From assembly GCF_001885735.1 (NCBI RefSeq), contig NZ_JXKG01000018.1, positions 1 through 53,746 of the forward strand: a stretch of 53,746 nucleotides of DNA, given 5' to 3'. Made by a program: the position numbers and the translations under genes. The notes under the pieces are model-generated. The model did not search any database and was not told the origin of the DNA. It saw only the letters and a list, made by a program, of their open reading frames with translations. Each line of letters begins with the position of its first letter. Within the stretch, counting starts at the first letter, position 1. This DNA is from Enterococcus canintestini (lineage in GTDB: Bacteria; Bacillota; Bacilli; Lactobacillales; Enterococcaceae). Shown here one piece after another: positions 49,706 through 53,746 of this stretch.

Positions 49706-50527
49706 TTACTTCCAAAAGTCATCAAAAACGGTAATTGGTAAGTGACGTTTATGTTGTCCTTTTTCCCACCATGATTCAATTGTTTGCTGTGCTTTTTCAG
49801 AAACAGCCTTTCCTTCTAAATAGTCATCAATTTCATCATAGCTAACTCCCAATGCCACTTCATCTGCAACTAGGGGCTTGTCATCTTCTAAATCTGCCGT
49901 TGGTGTTTTTAAATACAAAGATTCAGGTGCACCTAGTTCTTTTAAAAGCTGTTTTCCTTGGCGTTTATTTAAGCGAAATAGCGGTAAAATATCTGCGCCA
50001 CCATCACCAAATTTTGTGAAAAAACCCGTAATATTTTCAGCGGCATGATCTGTTCCAATGACCGCTCCATTATTAGCCCCAGCAATAGCATACTGGGTTA
50101 TCATGCGTTGACGCGCCTTGATATTTCCTTTATTGAAATCTGAAATTGCCACACCAGCTTCCTCTAAAGCAGCAACTTGTCCATCCACAGCCTCCTTAAT
50201 ATTCACTACTAAAGAAACATCTGGCTTGATAAAAGCTAATGCTTTTTGAGCATCTGCTTCATCTGCTTGGGTGCCATATGGTAAACGCACTGCAATAAAC
50301 TGGTAATTCTCACCTGTTTCTGCTCGCAATTCAGAAATAGCTAGTTGAGCCAAGCGTCCAGCCAAACTAGAATCTTGCCCCCCACTAATTCCCAGTACGA
50401 GAGATTTCAAAAATGAATTTCGTTTAAGATATGCTTTTAAAAAATCCACACTAACTCTAATTTCTGCTTTCGGATCAATAACTGGTTTTACTCCTAATTC
50501 GTTAATAATTTCTGTTTGTAAAGACAT
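49706..50527 (-). CDS. nadE: Ammonia-dependent NAD synthetase
   Basis: 273 residues, the short ammonia-using form. PP-loop SGGQDSS (48-54), then [13 protein letters not shown] (about 84-96), and [33 protein letters not shown] (about 158-190). It converts nicotinate adenine dinucleotide to NAD. It overlaps pncB by one base, forming a salvage operon. Confidence 0.96.
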   Translation of the reverse strand: MSLQTEIINELGVKPVIDPKAEIRVSVDFLKAYLKRNSFLKSLVLGISGGQDSSLAGRLAQLAISELRAETGENYQFIAVRLPYGTQADEADAQKALAFIKPDVSLVVNIKEAVDGQVAALEEAGVAISDFNKGNIKARQRMITQYAIAGANNGAVIGTDHAAENITGFFTKFGDGGADILPLFRLNKRQGKQLLKELGAPESLYLKTPTADLEDDKPLVADEVALGVSYDEIDDYLEGKAVSEKAQQTIESWWEKGQHKRHLPITVFDDFWK

Positions 50528-52008
50528 TAAAAACGTCCCTCCTCTTTGGTTACTGCTGCGACTGATTTACGCACTTTTTCCATGATTGCCATTTTGTGAT
50601 TCCAGCAGTCAGTAGAAAGATCGACCGGATATTGTTGGGGATTCAAATCTCGTTTGTATTCATCCCATAAAGAATCTAGGCATTCATGAGCATAAGCTTT
50701 AATATGTGCTAAATCTGGTAAGTCATATACTAACTTACCTTCATAAAAAATTTCTTGTAAAACCGGACGGGCACTAAAATCACGAACAGTTTTATTAATA
50801 AAGGTGTGAACCGGATGAAACATAAAGATTTCCTCTTCTTCTCTTGGGTCCTCATCCCACAAAGTGATATAATCCCCTTCAGACTTCCCATCTTTGTTAC
50901 GATTAATGCGCCACACTTGTTTTTTACCTGGCGTTGTAACTTTTTCGGCATTCGATGAAAGTTTTATTGTATCCACCATTTCACCATTATCATCTTCAAT
51001 CGATACTAATTTATAAACAGCGCCTAATGCTGGTTGATCATAGGCGGTAATCAATTTGGTTCCTACACCCCAAACATCAATTTTAGCTTTTTGCATTTTT
51101 AGACTTAAGATAGTATTTTCATCCAAATCATTTGAAGCATAAACTTTTGCATTGGTAAAGCCGGCTTCATCTAATTGTTCGCGAACTTTTTTAGAGATAT
51201 AAGCCATATCCCCTGAATCAATCCGAACACCCAAGAAATTAATTTTATCGCCCATTTCTTTGGCGACCTTAATCGCTGCGGGAACACCTAATTTTAACGT
51301 ATCATAAGTATCAACTAAAAAGACACAGTCTCGATGGGTTTTAGCATAGGCCATAAATGCATCATAATCATTCCCATAAGATTGGACTAATGAATGAGCA
51401 TGGGTACCACTGGCGGGAATACCAAAGATTTTACCCGCTCGAACATTACTAGTCGCATCTGCCCCCCCAATAAAAGCTGCTCTCGTGCCCCAAAAGGCAG
51501 CATCAACTTCTTGGGCACGTCTGGAACCAAATTCCAACAACGGATCATCACCAATAACTGATTTAATTCGGGCAGCCTTAGTTGCAATTAGAGTCTGGAA
51601 ATTAACCATGTTTAATAAAGCTGTTTCAATTAATTGTGCTTGTGCTAGTGGGCCTTCAATTTGAACAATTGGTTCATTACTAAAAACCAAATCGCCTTCT
51701 AAAGCAGAACGCACCGTACAACTAAATTTTAACTCGGCTAAATAATCTAAGAATTCTTCCGGGTAGCCAGTTACGTCACGTAAATACGCAATATCGCTGT
51801 CTGTAAAACGTAAATTTTCTAAATAGCGAACAAAACGCTCCAAGCCTGCAAAAATTGCATAGCCTGTCTTAAAAGGCATCTCCCGAAAATAGCATTCAAA
51901 AACAGCATGTCGATCCGCACGCCCTAATTCCCAATATGTTTTCATCATATTCAGTTGATATAAATCTGTATGCAGCGTTAAGCTGTCGTCAGGATATAAA
52001 TTTGGCAT
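50527..52008 (-). CDS. pncB: Nicotinate phosphoribosyltransferase
   Basis: 493 residues. [26 protein letters not shown] (about 17-42), EFGSRRAQ (about 159-166), the [14 protein letters not shown] segment with the His phosphorylated by ATP (about 209), and [16 protein letters not shown] (about 236-251). It makes nicotinate mononucleotide from nicotinate, the salvage step before nadE. AGGAGTT before the start. Confidence 0.95.
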   Translation of the reverse strand: MPNLYPDDSLTLHTDLYQLNMMKTYWELGRADRHAVFECYFREMPFKTGYAIFAGLERFVRYLENLRFTDSDIAYLRDVTGYPEEFLDYLAELKFSCTVRSALEGDLVFSNEPIVQIEGPLAQAQLIETALLNMVNFQTLIATKAARIKSVIGDDPLLEFGSRRAQEVDAAFWGTRAAFIGGADATSNVRAGKIFGIPASGTHAHSLVQSYGNDYDAFMAYAKTHRDCVFLVDTYDTLKLGVPAAIKVAKEMGDKINFLGVRIDSGDMAYISKKVREQLDEAGFTNAKVYASNDLDENTILSLKMQKAKIDVWGVGTKLITAYDQPALGAVYKLVSIEDDNGEMVDTIKLSSNAEKVTTPGKKQVWRINRNKDGKSEGDYITLWDEDPREEEEIFMFHPVHTFINKTVRDFSARPVLQEIFYEGKLVYDLPDLAHIKAYAHECLDSLWDEYKRDLNPQQYPVDLSTDCWNHKMAIMEKVRKSVAAVTKEEGRF

Positions 52009-52100
52009 TTTTTAAACTCCTCAAGATATTTTATGCCTTTCATTATATCAAAAAAATAGTAAAAGATAGAAAAATCGCACTTTTTCTTTATGCGACAAAA

Positions 52101-52138
52101 AAAGTAAGCCAAACTTCGCTGACTTACTTTTATAATTA
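52101..52138 (-). terminator. Terminator after the DUF1827-like gene
   Basis: AAAGTAAG...CTTACTTT inverted repeat followed by seven T on the minus strand, about 110 bp downstream of the stop codon; lies just upstream of pncB. Confidence 0.75.
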
Positions 52139-52246
52139 AAGAGATGATAGGATTTTCGTAAGAGTTAACTTTCAGCAACTTTTCTTTGTCCTAGTGTCCT
52201 AACCAATTTTTTCGCAACGTTAAGACAAAATTACAAGAAATTTGCA

Positions 52247-52603
52247 CTAATCTTTTTTGGGGGTATATTCCACTAAAATAATATCTTTGTGCGGTTTAGA
52301 AAAAGTGCTGCCAGCTTCTTGCATTTTGTGTTTAATGTTGACATCAACATGGACAGCCCGACGGTCAACTTTTAAAAGGCGGTGAATAATAGTATCCACC
52401 TCTTCTTTTCGGATTTTTTTGCGATCATTAATTAAAATGAGGCGAATTTTGTCATACGTATCCGCATAAATCACTTGGGTGCGATCCGCTGCGTAAAGTT
52501 TATAATATTTCAAAGCAGTCTTACCAAAAATAAATTTGGTAATGTTAGGATAAAAATTTTCTAAATTTAAATTTCTATTAACTGGCGTTTCAATTATTTT
52601 CAT
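52247..52603 (-). CDS. DUF1827-like small protein
   Basis: 118 residues, no signal or membrane helix. The pattern KYYKLYAADRTQVIYADTYDKIRLILINDRKKIRKEEVDTIIHRLL resembles DUF1827 proteins of streptococci and enterococci. Function unknown. It is a single-gene unit with its own terminator. Confidence 0.6.
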   Translation of the reverse strand: MKIIETPVNRNLNLENFYPNITKFIFGKTALKYYKLYAADRTQVIYADTYDKIRLILINDRKKIRKEEVDTIIHRLLKVDRRAVHVDVNIKHKMQEAGSTFSKPHKDIILVEYTPKKD

Positions 52604-52843
52604 AACATCGTTCCTTTCAAATAATTTTTATTACATATACCTATGGTTTTGTACGTTGCCACAAAAATAGTATAACATAAACGGTTTTTAACTTTTAAAA
52701 AGAAAGTTTGACTAAAACGAGAAAATTATGCTTTAAATTAGTTTAAATAACCAATAATTTTGCAATCGATTCTGTTTACATCCCTTCAAATAAAAGTGCT
52801 ATAAAAAATGCAACATACCTGAAAAATTTTTTCTTTTTAATAC
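52604..52843. other. Gene-free spacer between DUF1827-like and MerR genes
   Basis: 240 bp of A/T-rich DNA separating divergent genes; I see no riboswitch, tRNA or clear repeat in it. The minus-strand promoter for the DUF1827-like gene should lie near 52640-52680 (a TATAC-rich stretch), but no exact hexamers stand out. Confidence 0.4.
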
Positions 52844-52874
52844 TTGACTTTGACGTAACGTCAAAGCTTATGCT
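52844..52874 (+). promoter_or_regulatory. MerR-type promoter with 19-bp spacer and internal operator
   Basis: TTGACT (52844-52849) and TATGCT (52869-52874) are 19 bp apart, and CTTTGACG/CGTCAAAG (52848-52855 / 52859-52866) forms an inverted repeat between them. This overlong spacer with a dyad is the hallmark of MerR-controlled promoters, which the regulator untwists when activated. It lies just before the merR-like gene, so the gene probably controls itself. Confidence 0.85.
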
Positions 52875-52920
52875 ATCTATGAGAAAGAAAACGAAACGAC
52901 TATACGAGGAGGCCTCTTGT

Positions 52921-53685
52921 ATGTATACGATTAATGAATTAGCAAAGTTAGCCAATGTTTCGAGTCGAACATTGCGTTATTATGATCAAATTGGCTTGTT
53001 AAAAGCCAAGCGCAAACCAGACTCTGACTATCGATTTTATGATAATGATGCCGTCGATGCGTTACAACAAATCTTGTTTTTTAAAAGCTTTGGTTTTAGT
53101 TTGACTAAAATCAAAACGGCAATGAACTTATCACAATCAAAACGACTGGTGCTTTTAGAAGAACAATATCAGTTATTGTTACAACAACAAGCGCAACTAA
53201 CTAAAACAATTCAGACACTTTCTCAAACATTAGTCTATTACCAAGGAGGAACTAAAATGAACGATAGTGAAAAATTTGCTGCTTTTAAAGCGGATAAAAT
53301 TGCTGAAAACGAAGCGCAATTTGGTAAAGAAATTCGCGAAAAATACGGTGAAAAAGCCGTTCGTGCCGCCAATGATAAATGGTCCCATTTAACACCTAGT
53401 CAGTATGAACAATTACAAGAAACAGAAATCGCATTATTTGCTAATTTAAAAATTTTGGCGCAATCTGACCAAATTGACTTAGATAGTACGATAGCTCACC
53501 AAGTTTTTGACGCTCACAAAGCTTGGTTACAAGTTGCTGCTCCCTTTTATAATCAAAAGTATCATCGTGGTCTAGCGGATATGTACGTAGCAGATGAACG
53601 CTTTGCAGCCTACTATAATGATCGGGTAGAAGCGGATGTAGTAGATATTCTGCATGATATTATTTATCACTACACAAAAGAGTAA
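52921..53685 (+). CDS. TipAL-type MerR-family regulator with TipAS antibiotic-binding domain
   Basis: 254 residues from ATG 52921 (GAGGAGG, 8-nt spacing; the in-frame ATG at 52870 lies inside the promoter). MerR HTH (about 1-70, MYTINELAKLANVSSRTLRYYDQIGLLKAKRKP), a dimerisation coiled coil with QLLLQQQAQ (about 75-105), then a TipAS-like helical domain (about 120-254, EKYGEKAVRAANDKWSHLTPSQYE, DAHKAWLQVAAPFYNQKYHRGLADMYVADERFAAYY). TipAS domains trap thiopeptide or other peptide drugs. It probably senses such compounds and activates its own promoter and possibly genes beyond the window. Confidence 0.92.
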   Translation: MYTINELAKLANVSSRTLRYYDQIGLLKAKRKPDSDYRFYDNDAVDALQQILFFKSFGFSLTKIKTAMNLSQSKRLVLLEEQYQLLLQQQAQLTKTIQTLSQTLVYYQGGTKMNDSEKFAAFKADKIAENEAQFGKEIREKYGEKAVRAANDKWSHLTPSQYEQLQETEIALFANLKILAQSDQIDLDSTIAHQVFDAHKAWLQVAAPFYNQKYHRGLADMYVADERFAAYYNDRVEADVVDILHDIIYHYTKE

Positions 53686-53746
53686 AAAATATTGGAAGAT
53701 AATTCAATAACGGTACTACTTGATAAAAATCATAACCACCCTTCAA

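Noticed and set aside
52870..52920. Upstream ATG for the MerR-family gene
   Set aside because: It falls inside the -10 box; the ATG at 52921 has GAGGAGG and starts the conserved MYTINELA motif.

Overview
The window reads as low-GC Gram-positive DNA from Enterococcus or a close relative. Support for this comes from the gene families (RepA_N replication protein, Fst-type toxin, LPXTG surface proteins with LPKTG anchors, split coaB/coaC with a PanT-like ECF subunit, stand-alone nrdI, DUF1827-like protein) and from strong AGGAGG ribosome binding sites. The species cannot be fixed from sequence alone. The window has two halves: a conjugative, plasmid-like element (1 to about 26.0-26.35 kb) and ordinary chromosomal housekeeping genes (26.36 kb to the end).

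Mobile half. A long minus-strand transfer region runs from 20.1 kb down to 0.8 kb. In transcription order it holds a small acidic protein, a LysM cell-wall protein (own terminator), a 1155-residue thioester/Cna-B/VaFE LPXTG adhesin (own terminator), three small membrane or cytosolic proteins, a Pro/Thr/Glu-repeat LPXTG protein, a two-domain cell-wall hydrolase (glucosaminidase-like plus CHAP), a coiled-coil membrane protein, a membrane thioredoxin, then TcpC-, TcpD-, TcpE-, VirB4-, VirB6- and VirD4-like proteins. This is the core of a Gram-positive type IV secretion system plus proteins that dress or open the cell wall for mating. An Fst-type toxin with its antisense RNA, next to a lipoprotein gene, lies inside this region at 5.4-6.1 kb. 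Between the coupling-protein gene and a replication-relaxation gene cut by the left edge lies about 500 bp of nested inverted repeats and 11-bp direct repeats, a candidate oriT or control region. From 20.2 to 26 kb comes a replication module: a RepA_N initiator with inverted repeats inside its gene, a zinc-ribbon protein overlapping its 3' end, a 700-bp gene-free, hairpin-rich segment that may encode a large structured RNA, and two tandem tRNA-like sequences without D-arms in the repA leader. Beyond it are a decayed surface-protein gene and a second, broken RepA_N gene. The simplest reading is a RepA_N conjugative plasmid, or an ICE carrying such a replicon, joined to the chromosome.

Chromosomal half. 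In order: potABCD (polyamine uptake, minus); a YhdH-type oxidoreductase, coaB, coaC and panT (plus); murB and a Gfo/Idh/MocA oxidoreductase (minus); exoA and a DnaQ-like exonuclease (plus); tsaE with a GNAT acetyltransferase, pta and ung (minus); a Cof-type HAD phosphatase and a LURP-one protein (plus); another GNAT (minus); nrdI and an antirepressor-like protein whose ribosome binding site sits in a 17-bp hairpin (plus); a TDT-family transporter divergent from a LysR regulator; glycerate kinase, a TtcA-family tRNA thiolase, an LTA-synthase-family protein, nadE and pncB (minus); a DUF1827-like protein (minus); and a TipAL-type MerR regulator with a classic 19-bp-spacer promoter (plus). Three intergenic sites carry versions of one palindromic terminator built on GTGTGACAA/TTGTCACAC.

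For most genes the start given is the one with a ribosome binding site at proper spacing, which in many cases is downstream of the first possible start codon. Names rest on motifs and family memory; no database search was run.
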